Origin: Spartobacteria bacterium
GTDB lineage: Bacteria; Verrucomicrobiota; Verrucomicrobiia; Chthoniobacterales; UBA10450
Direction of reading: 5' to 3'
DNA length: 41,796 nucleotides
Assembly (NCBI GenBank): GCA_003169695.1
Contig: PNAS01000048.1
Location: 84,452 to 126,247 of the forward strand
The notes beneath the pieces are model-generated. The model was not told the DNA's origin and searched no databases. It saw only the letters and a list, made by a program, of their open reading frames with translations. The position numbers and the translations under genes were made by a program. Below are positions 16,903 through 24,772 of this stretch, one piece after another; position 1 is the first letter of the stretch; each line of letters begins with the position of its first letter.

Positions 16903-18095
16903 TATTCCACTCGGCCACGGGAGAAACTTTTCAAGGCGAGCGCTAAACTAATGGCCGTTACAGCGAAGAGCAGATGCAAAATCCAGGCGGATTGTCCTAT
17001 CGCCGCCAGAACCACAAAGAAAAGCATGGCGACATCACGCTTGGTCAATTGGATCAGCCAGGAAGCGAACCTCTCCCCGAAAAGCAACATCCCTGATCGC
17101 TCCACCAGTTCGCGATGACGCGGATAGAGGGTTCCACCTAACGACTCTGATTTCCCCTCGTCCGCGCCTGGCCTTCGCGTCGCAAGGTAAGACTCATTCA
17201 CACCAATCAAAGCTGCGGCTGTGACCCCTTCAATGAGGTAGAACCAGCCGGAATGACCGGCGAGATTCGCTTGCTGGGAAAGCCCAAATCCCAGGCCGAC
17301 CACGAGCAGAATGTTGCTGAGGATGTCGAAGAGATCGTCGAGGCGGCGCCCGCTTTCGCTTTCAAGAAATTTCGCGCGTGCAATCTCGCCGTCGCAACCG
17401 TCCAGAACGCTGAAGACTTGAAAGAGTATGAGACCCCAAAGAAATGACCAGTAGGTGCCGTGGAGCAGAATGAGTGATGCGGCGATCGGAATCGGAAAGA
17501 TCAACCAGGTCCACCCGTTCGGAGTGGTGGGGAATCTCAGGAGAAGGCGCGTCACCACACGCGAGAATGGACGATTCAAATATCGGGAGACGAAACCGTC
17601 CTGGGATTTGCCGCCGCCGTGCAGGAATTTTATCTCGATCTCGTCAATCTGGCTCCCGGCCGTGATGTATTCCCACGCCCCTTCACTCGAGCGGGGCAAT
17701 GACTCCAACCACCGGGAATAGCTTTCCCACAATTCCTTTTCACTGTTCGGAGAAATGATCTCGGGGGGCGAGACTGATGCTTCCATGAATTGCCGCACGG
17801 CCTTTCGGTAGAGGAACAGCCGCGTGTTGAGCACAAGATCGAAGGATTGTCCGTCGAGGTCGGTCGTGAAAGCGACCTTGGTCAGTCGCTCATTTTTCGG
17901 CACCCATCTCTGGGACTGATCAAGGTCCGGTCTCCAAAAAATGCAGACGAGAGCGGGGGCAGTCTCCTTGTTCTCAACCGCAGATTCATCGACCGAGAGA
18001 GCGAGACGATCGAGCTGTCGCAAACCCGCGACCATCCAATCCGCCGATTCATCGGCAACGATCAAAACGCGGCGAAAGGAGTGGGGCGGCGCCAT
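16902..18095 (-). CDS. CDP-alcohol phosphatidyltransferase with an N-terminal soluble domain
   Basis: This 397-residue protein has a soluble N-terminal region of about 180 residues (RRVLIVADESADWMVAGL...), then TPNGWTWLIF and 5-6 membrane segments. The catalytic signature is complete: D232-x2-D235-G-x2-A-R240-x8-G249-x3-D253-x3-D257 (core LDGCDGEIAR). It would move a phospho-alcohol group from a CDP-activated donor to an acceptor in the membrane. The N-terminal domain is placed like that of the protein at 11620-12912 and may be a second degenerate nucleotidyltransferase, but its motifs are not clear. It overlaps the GNAT gene by one base (TGATG), so the two are translationally coupled and probably act in one pathway. 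Confidence 0.82.
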   Translation of the reverse strand: MAPPHSFRRVLIVADESADWMVAGLRQLDRLALSVDESAVENKETAPALVCIFWRPDLDQSQRWVPKNERLTKVAFTTDLDGQSFDLVLNTRLFLYRKAVRQFMEASVSPPEIISPNSEKELWESYSRWLESLPRSSEGAWEYITAGSQIDEIEIKFLHGGGKSQDGFVSRYLNRPFSRVVTRLLLRFPTTPNGWTWLIFPIPIAASLILLHGTYWSFLWGLILFQVFSVLDGCDGEIARAKFLESESGRRLDDLFDILSNILLVVGLGFGLSQQANLAGHSGWFYLIEGVTAAALIGVNESYLATRRPGADEGKSESLGGTLYPRHRELVERSGMLLFGERFASWLIQLTKRDVAMLFFVVLAAIGQSAWILHLLFAVTAISLALALKSFSRGRVE

Positions 18096-19255
18096 CAGCC
18101 CCGCCCTTTCCCATCCAAGCGGCGCCGATAGATTCGATACGTCTTGTATTTCTTAGCGCCGATCGCCTCGAGAAATCGATTCATCATCTGATTGTTTTCC
18201 AGGATGAGACTGCACTCGCCGATAAAGCCTCTCTTGATCATCGCCTCTTCAATGATGCGCAAGACCAGCATTTCCGCGATGCCGTGCTGCCGGTATTTCG
18301 GAACCACGCCGAGCGCGACGAGCCGCACCGTTTTCAGGCGGCTCTTGTGATAGAGAAGTTTCGCGAGTCCGATCGGCAACCCGAACGTCGTCAATCGACC
18401 GTTTATTTTTCGAAGGGCGACATTGATGTCCGGCACGCAAAGAATAAACCCGACCGGTTCACCTTCGATTTCCGCCAGCCAAACCAGCTCCGGCACCAAG
18501 ATCGGCTTGAGCTCATGCGCCATGAACTCGAACTCCTTTTCAGTGAATGGCACGAATCCCCAATTGTTTTGCCACGCCTGATTGTAAATCTGGCGGAGCC
18601 TCCGACCTTCCTCCCCGAGGTCGCGCAAATTTCCATGGCGCAACGTGACCTCTCGTCGCTTCTTCAGCGCGCCGGCCAGCCGGCGCAATCGGTTCGCGGC
18701 CTCTGCGGGATTCGCGAACCACCACGCATAAAGATCTATCGCCTTCTCGAATCCCCAGCCTTCGATCAACCCGCTGTAATATGGAGGATTGTGTGGGGTC
18801 AGCAGCATCGGTGGAAACTGAAACCCGTCAATGAGCAGACCGCAGAGGTAATTGGTCGAATAATCGATCGGCCCCATGATCTCGTCCCGACCGAGCCGGC
18901 GAAGCCAATCGGCAGTCGCGTCGAACAACGCGTCCGCAACCGGTTGGTCGTCGAACGCTTCGAACAGCCCGAAACAGCCCACGTTCGTTTCATGGAGCGC
19001 GTTGTAGTTTGGATCGTCGCTCGCCATAATTCGCCCTACGATCTCGCCGCCGGAGCGAGCGAAAAAAAGCGCGGCATCTCCGTGCTGGTAAAAAGGGTGT
19101 TTTTTCCGATTGAGAAACTGTTTCCGCTCGACTACCAGCGGCGGCACCCAGGCGGGATCATCCGCATAAATTTGCCGCGGAAATTTAATGAACGCGTCGC
19201 GCTGCGCGGGCGAAGCGACGCGAATGATTTCTATTTGCGACACTGCCTGTGGCAT
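18095..19255 (-). CDS. GNAT-family acyltransferase, candidate bacterial ceramide synthase
   Basis: This 386-residue soluble protein has N-terminal ADDPAWVPPLVVERKQFLN and HPFYQHGDAALFFARSGGEIVGRI, a central MGPIDYSTNYLCGLLIDGF and HNPPYYSGLIEGWGFEKA, and a C-terminal GNAT-like acyl-CoA-binding segment (LGVVPKYRQHGIAEMLV). This is a large-GNAT family often called hypothetical. From memory it includes or resembles the bacterial ceramide synthase described in Caulobacter, which N-acylates a sphingoid base. That link is family recognition and needs checking. It is coupled to a CDP-alcohol transferase gene, which fits joining a headgroup to the acylated lipid. A divergent promoter probably lies at 19256-19350. 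Confidence 0.65.
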   Translation of the reverse strand: MPQAVSQIEIIRVASPAQRDAFIKFPRQIYADDPAWVPPLVVERKQFLNRKKHPFYQHGDAALFFARSGGEIVGRIMASDDPNYNALHETNVGCFGLFEAFDDQPVADALFDATADWLRRLGRDEIMGPIDYSTNYLCGLLIDGFQFPPMLLTPHNPPYYSGLIEGWGFEKAIDLYAWWFANPAEAANRLRRLAGALKKRREVTLRHGNLRDLGEEGRRLRQIYNQAWQNNWGFVPFTEKEFEFMAHELKPILVPELVWLAEIEGEPVGFILCVPDINVALRKINGRLTTFGLPIGLAKLLYHKSRLKTVRLVALGVVPKYRQHGIAEMLVLRIIEEAMIKRGFIGECSLILENNQMMNRFLEAIGAKKYKTYRIYRRRLDGKGRG

Positions 19256-19350
19256 CCAGCCGCATTATCAAGGTGGCGGCAATGTTTTTCAACGCGCCGC
19301 GATGCACGGGCGTTTGCACCCAGCGAGAATCTGAGTACTAGCAACGGCCT

Positions 19351-20238
19351 GTGATTCTTCCAGAAGCTCGATCGGAGGTTGAGCAATCGCTCGCTTTCAA
19401 GACATACGACACCGAAGAATTAGCGGACGTTTATTTTTTCCGACCGTTCGGGGCGATAATTGCGCGCGCAGCGTTGGCCTGCCGATCTACGCCTAACCAA
19501 GTCACATTTCTGGCAGGCGTCGTCGGCAGTGTGGCGGGACTGCTTCTTTACAACGAACGCCTGGGTCTGTGCGCGTTCGGCTTGCTCATTCTTCACGGCG
19601 TCATCGATTCTGCTGACGGCCAACTCGCGCGCATGACGGGCCACACCACCGAAGTAGGATTTTTTTTTGACGGCCTGTCGGACTACTGCACGGACGCCGC
19701 GATCTGCCTTGGAATCGCGGTGGGCATTCTGCATCGCGGCGGATCCAGTTCGATCATCGCATGGGCGCTCCTGGCGAATTTGTGCATCGGGATTCAGGCG
19801 ATGATATATGTGTGTCACCGCATCGCTTATTCATCAGTGGTGGCAAAAGGCGTTGTCGCTGAGAACGATTTGCCTCCGGTGCGGACGGGATTGATTGGAT
19901 GGCTGCGCGCCGGTTACTTGCTTCTGCAGCGCTGCTTAATCAGCGGGCAGGTGGAAATCGCACGCGTGCTGCACGATCGCGCAATCGGAAGTAAAGTGAG
20001 TGATGCCGATCGCGTTCAATACGCTCATTATTTTTACTGGCCAAAACGGGGTTGGAATTTGCTCGGCGCCAACACGCGATTCTACGCCATTGGAGTGCTT
20101 GCGTGGATGCATCGGCTCGATTTGTATTTCGTTTTCATCCTCGTCCCGATGAACGTGGCCGCGCTGACACTCTGGCTGCGGCAACGCCGGGCCGACCGCC
20201 GATTTCTCGCCGGTCTGCCATCGCGAATTTCGCCATGA
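19351..20238 (+). CDS. CDP-alcohol phosphatidyltransferase (phosphatidylinositol-phosphate-synthase-like)
   Basis: This 295-residue integral membrane enzyme lacks a fused N-terminal domain. The signature is complete: D86-x2-D89-G-x2-A-R94-x8-G103-x3-D107-x3-D111 (core DSADGQLAR). TPNQVTFLAGVVG marks the first membrane helix, and about six hydrophobic segments follow. An amphipathic N-terminus (residues 15-45) resembles that of archaeal and bacterial inositol-lipid synthases. It starts with GTG 19351 and heads a seven-gene operon whose members mostly overlap. The next gene is a HAD phosphatase, which is the pairing expected if the primary product is a phosphorylated headgroup lipid that must be dephosphorylated. 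The headgroup identity is not shown by the sequence. Confidence 0.85.
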   Translation: MILPEARSEVEQSLAFKTYDTEELADVYFFRPFGAIIARAALACRSTPNQVTFLAGVVGSVAGLLLYNERLGLCAFGLLILHGVIDSADGQLARMTGHTTEVGFFFDGLSDYCTDAAICLGIAVGILHRGGSSSIIAWALLANLCIGIQAMIYVCHRIAYSSVVAKGVVAENDLPPVRTGLIGWLRAGYLLLQRCLISGQVEIARVLHDRAIGSKVSDADRVQYAHYFYWPKRGWNLLGANTRFYAIGVLAWMHRLDLYFVFILVPMNVAALTLWLRQRRADRRFLAGLPSRISP

Positions 20239-20936
20239 TTCGCGCCATTGTTTTCGACCTGGGCGGCACGCTCGACGGCGACGGCTTGCATTGGCTGGAC
20301 CGCTTTGCCGCGCTTTACGAGAATTTCGGCGTGCGACTTCCGCGCGAAATAGTGCGCGGCGCGTTCGATCAGGCTGAGCGGCGATCGTCGTTGGACGAAA
20401 ATATCTCATCGTCCAATTTCGCGGAGATGATCGGCCAGCACGTGCAGTGGCAGCTTGCGCATCTCGGACTGACCGATCGTCGTCTCGAGCAAAATCTCAT
20501 CGAAGGTTTTATCGCGCCGGCGCGCCAGGCAGCCGCTGCGAATGCGCAATTACTCGCGGACCTGGTGGCCCGCGGTTTTCAACTTGGTGTGGTTTCGAAT
20601 GGATGCGGTAACGTCGCTAAGTTGTGCGCGGATTTTGGTTACACGCCCTTTCTCTCTGTCATCGTGGACTCGCGGCGGGTGGGACTTTTCAAACCAGACC
20701 CCGCGATCTTTCTCTATGCCGCCAAGAAACTTGGTGGCGATCCTGGAACAATGATGATGGTGGGCGACTCGTTTGATCGCGATGTGCTGCCGGCGAAGAA
20801 GGTCGGCATGAAAACGGCGTGGCTCGAAGGCACCGCGTCCCGCGAATGCCCAGATCAGTCACTCGTCGATCTTCGTCTTCGCAGGCTCGCCGATCTTCCC
20901 GCCGCCTTGTCGGCAGCTTCATTAGCTCTCGCATGA
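20235..20936 (+). CDS. HAD-superfamily phosphatase
   Basis: This 233-residue soluble hydrolase starts MIRAIVFDLGGTLDGDG. The nucleophile is Asp8; the +2 position usually held by a general-acid Asp is Gly, as in the common FDLGG(T/V)L subgroup. Further motifs are GVVSNGCGN (Ser of motif II), LFKPDPAIF (Lys of motif III) and MMVGDSFDRDV (motif IV). It starts in the ATGA overlap with the CDP-alcohol transferase and ends in an ATGA overlap with the next nucleotidyltransferase. It probably removes phosphate from an intermediate of this operon's pathway, such as a sugar, polyol or headgroup phosphate. The upstream in-frame extension lies within the preceding gene and is rejected. Confidence 0.85.
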   Translation: MIRAIVFDLGGTLDGDGLHWLDRFAALYENFGVRLPREIVRGAFDQAERRSSLDENISSSNFAEMIGQHVQWQLAHLGLTDRRLEQNLIEGFIAPARQAAAANAQLLADLVARGFQLGVVSNGCGNVAKLCADFGYTPFLSVIVDSRRVGLFKPDPAIFLYAAKKLGGDPGTMMMVGDSFDRDVLPAKKVGMKTAWLEGTASRECPDQSLVDLRLRRLADLPAALSAASLALA

Positions 20937-21673
20937 ACGCATCCGGCAAGTCTTCGCTGAGAGCGGGCGTGCTGGCTGCGGGCCGCGGTGAACGATTGCG
21001 GACGCAATCGAGTCATCCGAAGCCGCTTGTGAAAGTGGGCAGCCAGACTTTGATCGAGCACGTTCTAAACTCGATGTCAGACGCTGGCGCATCTGAAGTC
21101 GTCGTGATTATCAACGAGGATTCCATCGCCGTTCGCGATCATGTCGCCGCACTGAAGTGGCCCTTCGCGCTGCGCTGGATAGTTGAGACCACGCCCACCT
21201 CCATGCATAGTTTTCTTCGTCTAGTCGAAACGCTCGCAGTGGATGGAGACAAGGGACCGTTTCTCCTTTCAACGGTCGATATCGTGGCCGGCGCGCAGAC
21301 ATACTCCCGGTTCGTCGCCGAAGCGCGGCAGCACGAACAGGCGGCAGTGACGCTGGCGCTCACTTTGCCGGGGGATGACGAGAAGCCACTGCTCGTGCGA
21401 ACTGCGCCGGGAGACTCACGCATTGTCGCGATCGGTGAAGCGGCGACACCGTCCGATTACGCGACGGCAGGAGTTTACTCAGTGCGCGCATCGATTCTCC
21501 GCGAAGCCGAAGCGGCCCGGCGCGAAGGAGTCGATGCGTTGCGCACTTTTCTCGGACGTCTGCTCGATCGTGGCTATTACCTCACGGGCATTCCTATTGC
21601 TCAATCGATTGATGTCGATCGTCCCGGCGATATCCGGGCCGCGGAAGAATTTCTCCAGACCAGAGCGGTATGA
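20933..21673 (+). CDS. Nucleotidyltransferase (GlmU/RfbA-like N-terminal family)
   Basis: This 246-residue soluble enzyme has the loop AAGRGERLRTQ (residues 15-25), Lys30-Pro31 in SHPKPLVKVG, and metal-binding Asp116 in LLSTVDIV. It activates a phosphorylated compound with CTP or another NTP. The start is MNASGKSSLRAGVLAAG at 20933, overlapping the HAD stop codon; the longer in-frame opening lies in the HAD gene. The next gene overlaps by 4 bases. Being in an operon headed by a CDP-alcohol transferase, the likely product is a CDP-activated headgroup. It differs clearly from the cytidylyltransferase-like enzyme at 16062, so the locus may use two different activated headgroups. Confidence 0.83.
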   Translation: MNASGKSSLRAGVLAAGRGERLRTQSSHPKPLVKVGSQTLIEHVLNSMSDAGASEVVVIINEDSIAVRDHVAALKWPFALRWIVETTPTSMHSFLRLVETLAVDGDKGPFLLSTVDIVAGAQTYSRFVAEARQHEQAAVTLALTLPGDDEKPLLVRTAPGDSRIVAIGEAATPSDYATAGVYSVRASILREAEAARREGVDALRTFLGRLLDRGYYLTGIPIAQSIDVDRPGDIRAAEEFLQTRAV

Positions 21674-22482
21674 AACGGCTGCTCGGATTGTACCGGGAAA
21701 GGCAGTACTCGCCCGGCCGTCATCTATCGAACGACGTCCTGCTGCTCGATCAGATCGCGCATCGGCTTCGGGAGCGCGATTTCGCTGTGGACCTCCTCAC
21801 CCTCGACGAGGCAGAGAGTCGCCGCATGGACGCGGCAATTGTCTTTTCGATGTGCCAGGGGAGATCATCGCTGGAAAATCTTGCCGACTGGGAACGCCAG
21901 GGCGTCAAAATTATCAACAGCCCGCGCTCTGCCTTAAACACCCATCGCGATCGGCTGCCGACCTTGATGGTCAATGCCGGCGTCTCGTTTCCGCAAACAC
22001 ATCTGGTCGGCACTAGGGGAAGCGCTGATCTGCACTCACTCGATCTCAATGGCGGAATCTGGCTGAAACGGGGCGATGTCCACGCGTCCGTAACCGCGGA
22101 TGTGCAGTGGGTCGATTCGCGGGAGCGTCTTGATGCTGGATTGGCAGAATTCTCGAGGCGCGGAATCGATATGGCCGCCGTGCAATCTCACCGGGCAGGC
22201 GACGAGATAAAATTCTATGGTGTCGCCCGCGGCGGATTTTTCCACTGGTTCTACGCTGGAGACGCCCGGAAATATCCTTTCAATTTTTCCCACCTGGAGA
22301 ACCTCGCCCGTCGAGCTGCCACGGCTGCGGGCCTCCATATTTTCGGCGGTGACGTTATCGTCTCCTCTTCTGGCGAGCTGACACTAATAGACTTGAACGA
22401 TTGGCCGTCGTTCGCGCCCTGCCGGGAGCGGGCTTCCTATGCGATAGCGGATTTCATCACGAGGCGTGTCCGTGCTGCGTGA
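21670..22482 (+). CDS. ATP-grasp-fold enzyme, unknown substrate
   Basis: This 270-residue soluble protein has an N-terminal alpha/beta part containing NSPRSALNTHRDRLPTLMVNAG, the segment that precedes the ATP-binding lobe in ATP-grasp ligases and kinases. WLKRGDVHAS carries a probable ATP-binding Lys. VQSHRAGDEIKFYGVARG, FGGDVIVSSSGELTLIDLNDWPSF and the Asp/Asn pair in IDLND supply the likely Mg and ATP site. ATP-grasp enzymes join carboxylates to amines or thiols, and a subset (the inositol tris/tetrakisphosphate kinases) phosphorylates polyols. The 'Q-h-x-G-x-x-x-K-x-Y' pattern is compatible with either. It overlaps both neighbours (4 and 17 bases). I cannot name a product. Confidence 0.7.
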   Translation: MKRLLGLYRERQYSPGRHLSNDVLLLDQIAHRLRERDFAVDLLTLDEAESRRMDAAIVFSMCQGRSSLENLADWERQGVKIINSPRSALNTHRDRLPTLMVNAGVSFPQTHLVGTRGSADLHSLDLNGGIWLKRGDVHASVTADVQWVDSRERLDAGLAEFSRRGIDMAAVQSHRAGDEIKFYGVARGGFFHWFYAGDARKYPFNFSHLENLARRAATAAGLHIFGGDVIVSSSGELTLIDLNDWPSFAPCRERASYAIADFITRRVRAA

Positions 22483-23788
22483 AGTTCAACCTCATTCTCA
22501 GGGGCGGACGAAAGCGCTCTTCGATGAAGAACATCAATTCATCGCGCCGGGATTGCAGACGATCGCACTGCTATCCGAACTGGCGATTGAGCGCGGGACC
22601 GGAGCGACGCTCACGGATCTCGACGGACACACGTATCTGGATCTGAACGCGGGAGTGTCGGTCGCAAGCCTCGGCCACGCTCATCCCCGTTACATTGCAA
22701 CACTCACTAAACAGCTCGAAGCGGTATCCGTCGGCAGTTTCACTTCACGGCCACGCGCTGAACTCGTTAGGTTGATTGCGGATTTGGCGCCGGGCGATCT
22801 AACGCGCACCCAATTCTTTAGCGGCGGGGCCGAGGCGGTGGAAGCAGCAATTCGACTCGCTCGCTCCTTCACCAAGCGAACCGACATCGTCGGTTTCACG
22901 GGTGGTTTTCATGGGAAAACCGCGGGCGTTCTTCCGATCTCGGATGTCGATTGGAAGAACTTGATCGGGCCGCTCCCGACGGGTCACCATCTCGCCCCTT
23001 ACGCCGATCCGACAAGATTCGCAGGCTCGGAGGCAGAGTGCCGGCAGCTCGCGATCAAAGAGCTTCGGCGAGTGATCGAGCAGGACGTTGCGGGACGTCC
23101 CGCAGCAATTGTCATCGAACCGATTCAAGGAACGGCCGGTAACGTCGTGCCGCCTTCGGGATTCCTCCGCGATGTGCAAGCGGTCGCACGCGACTACGGC
23201 GCGTTGCTAATCGCCGACGAAATGATCACGGGATTCGGCCGCACCGGTCGAATGTTTGGATGCAGCAGTGACGACGTGATTCCTGACATCATGACTCTCG
23301 GCAAAGGCATGGCGTCGGGATTTCCGGTGAGCGCGCTGGTTTCAACAGATCAGATCATGGCCGCGAAGCCGTTCTCGCTGCCGAGCGCGTCTTCTTCCAG
23401 CTACGGCGGAAATCCGCTTGCAGCGGCGGCGGCGTTGGTGACGATTCAAACGATATTGTCGGACAAACTGGTGGAGAATTCCGCCCGAATCGGAGGTGTG
23501 CTGCATGACGGGCTACAAACGCTCGCGACACGGCATCGTTCGATCGCCAATGTCCGAGGGCAAGGGTTGTTGATCGGATTCGACCTCGTGGCCGATCAGA
23601 AGACGAAGGCACTTCTCCCGAAGGAGAAATGCATCGAGTTCTTTAAGGGCTGTCTCGCCGACGGTTTGATCATGATGAGTTACACACCAAGAGTCCGCGT
23701 GCATCCGCCGCTGATTCTTTCGGCTGAACAGGCGAATTCTGCGCTGGCCATTATTGACCGCGTTCTGGAACGCTTCGAAGCGGAATAG
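22466..23788 (+). CDS. Class III PLP-dependent aminotransferase
   Basis: This 440-residue enzyme of the ornithine/GABA/glutamate-semialdehyde aminotransferase class has the PLP Lys280 in MTLGKGMASGFP and Asp251 in LLIADEMITGFGRTGRM. SGGAEAVEAAIRLAR binds phosphate, and GGFHGKT is conserved. It adds or removes an amino group on an aldehyde or ketone carbon. The start is GTG 22466 (GTG 22472 is also possible), overlapping the ATP-grasp gene by 17 bases. The following gene encodes a sugar/inositol-type dehydrogenase. A dehydrogenase-plus-aminotransferase pair is a common way to convert an alcohol into an amine, so an aminated headgroup is a reasonable inference. Confidence 0.9.
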   Translation: MSVLREVQPHSQGRTKALFDEEHQFIAPGLQTIALLSELAIERGTGATLTDLDGHTYLDLNAGVSVASLGHAHPRYIATLTKQLEAVSVGSFTSRPRAELVRLIADLAPGDLTRTQFFSGGAEAVEAAIRLARSFTKRTDIVGFTGGFHGKTAGVLPISDVDWKNLIGPLPTGHHLAPYADPTRFAGSEAECRQLAIKELRRVIEQDVAGRPAAIVIEPIQGTAGNVVPPSGFLRDVQAVARDYGALLIADEMITGFGRTGRMFGCSSDDVIPDIMTLGKGMASGFPVSALVSTDQIMAAKPFSLPSASSSSYGGNPLAAAAALVTIQTILSDKLVENSARIGGVLHDGLQTLATRHRSIANVRGQGLLIGFDLVADQKTKALLPKEKCIEFFKGCLADGLIMMSYTPRVRVHPPLILSAEQANSALAIIDRVLERFEAE

Positions 23789-23792
23789 AAGC

Positions 23793-24761
23793 GTGCTACA
23801 CGGTGCGATAATTGGCTTCGGCGAGGTCGCTCGGAACGGACACTGGCCGGCCTACGCGGATTCCCGCGAGGCGAAGATCGTCGCAGTGGTTGATCGAACA
23901 GAAGAACGGCGCAAGGCCGCGCGCGAATTACTGCCAGGGATTGCGACATTTGCCACGATTGAGGAATTGGCGTCCGGCGTTGAGGTCGATTTTGTCGATA
24001 TTTGTACGCCACCGGCACTGCACGGCGAGCCCATGCTCGATGCGCTCGCGCGAGGATGGAACGTCCTTTGTGAAAAGCCACTGCTTTTGGATTTGGTTGA
24101 ACTCGAGAAGGCACGTGGCGCAGCGCGAGAAGCCGGACGAGCCATCGTGCCGGTCCATAATTGGAAATACGCACCTATCGTCAAGCGAGCGACTGAGATG
24201 TTGCGTTCGGACACCATCGGCCCGCTACGGGAAGTTGAGATAGAAACTTTGCGCATTCAGGATTGCGCGGTCGCCGATCCGGATCACCCTAATTGGCGGC
24301 GCGATCCCGCCATCGCCGGCGGCGGCGTGCTGATGGATCACGGCTGGCATGCGATCTATCTGGCGCGGCACTGGTTTGGTGAGGAGCCGGTCGAGGTCCG
24401 CGCTTCACTCCATCGAGCCGCTCTGGAAGAAGTCGAAGACGAGGCCACGCTGACACTCGTTTTTCCGAGCGGTCAGGCGAAGATTTTCATCACCTGGAGG
24501 GCAGATAGGCGACGAAACACGATGCGCCTGAGCGGCGAAGAGGGCGAGATCGCCATTGATGACGACACATTGAAAGTGGGCGGCGACTCGATCCATCTCG
24601 AGCGCGCCTTGTCCGCCGGCTCACACCACGCTGATTGGTTCGCGGCGATGCTGCCCGACATCGTCGCAGACTTTCAGCGGCCCGAGCGTGCCCTTGAATC
24701 TTTTAATGAAGCCGCCACGTGCCTCTCAGTGATTCGACAAGCCTATCAGCTTGCGTCATAG
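23793..24761 (+). CDS. Gfo/Idh/MocA-family oxidoreductase
   Basis: This 322-residue NAD(P)-dependent enzyme has the N-terminal fold AIIGFGEVARNGHW, the VVDRTEERR adenosine-binding turn, the family's CEKPLLLD motif, and a C-terminal sugar/polyol-binding domain with GGGVLMDHGWHAIYLARHWFGE (the Asp-x3-His pair). The family oxidises or reduces hydroxyls on sugars and inositols, and inositol 2-dehydrogenase is a member. The start is GTG 23793, four bases after the aminotransferase stop codon. With the aminotransferase upstream it may make an amino-sugar or amino-inositol unit. This is context-based; the substrate is not readable from the motifs. Confidence 0.87.
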   Translation: MLHGAIIGFGEVARNGHWPAYADSREAKIVAVVDRTEERRKAARELLPGIATFATIEELASGVEVDFVDICTPPALHGEPMLDALARGWNVLCEKPLLLDLVELEKARGAAREAGRAIVPVHNWKYAPIVKRATEMLRSDTIGPLREVEIETLRIQDCAVADPDHPNWRRDPAIAGGGVLMDHGWHAIYLARHWFGEEPVEVRASLHRAALEEVEDEATLTLVFPSGQAKIFITWRADRRRNTMRLSGEEGEIAIDDDTLKVGGDSIHLERALSAGSHHADWFAAMLPDIVADFQRPERALESFNEAATCLSVIRQAYQLAS

Positions 24762-24772
24762 TTCTCGCCGGC

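Noticed and set aside
16816..17118. Plus-strand frame starting in the second palindrome
   Set aside because: Same artefact: repeat-derived start followed by antisense of a real gene.
18284..19354. Long open frame antisense to the GNAT gene
   Set aside because: It mirrors a well-supported gene on the other strand, has no recognisable domain, and arises from G+C-rich codon bias.
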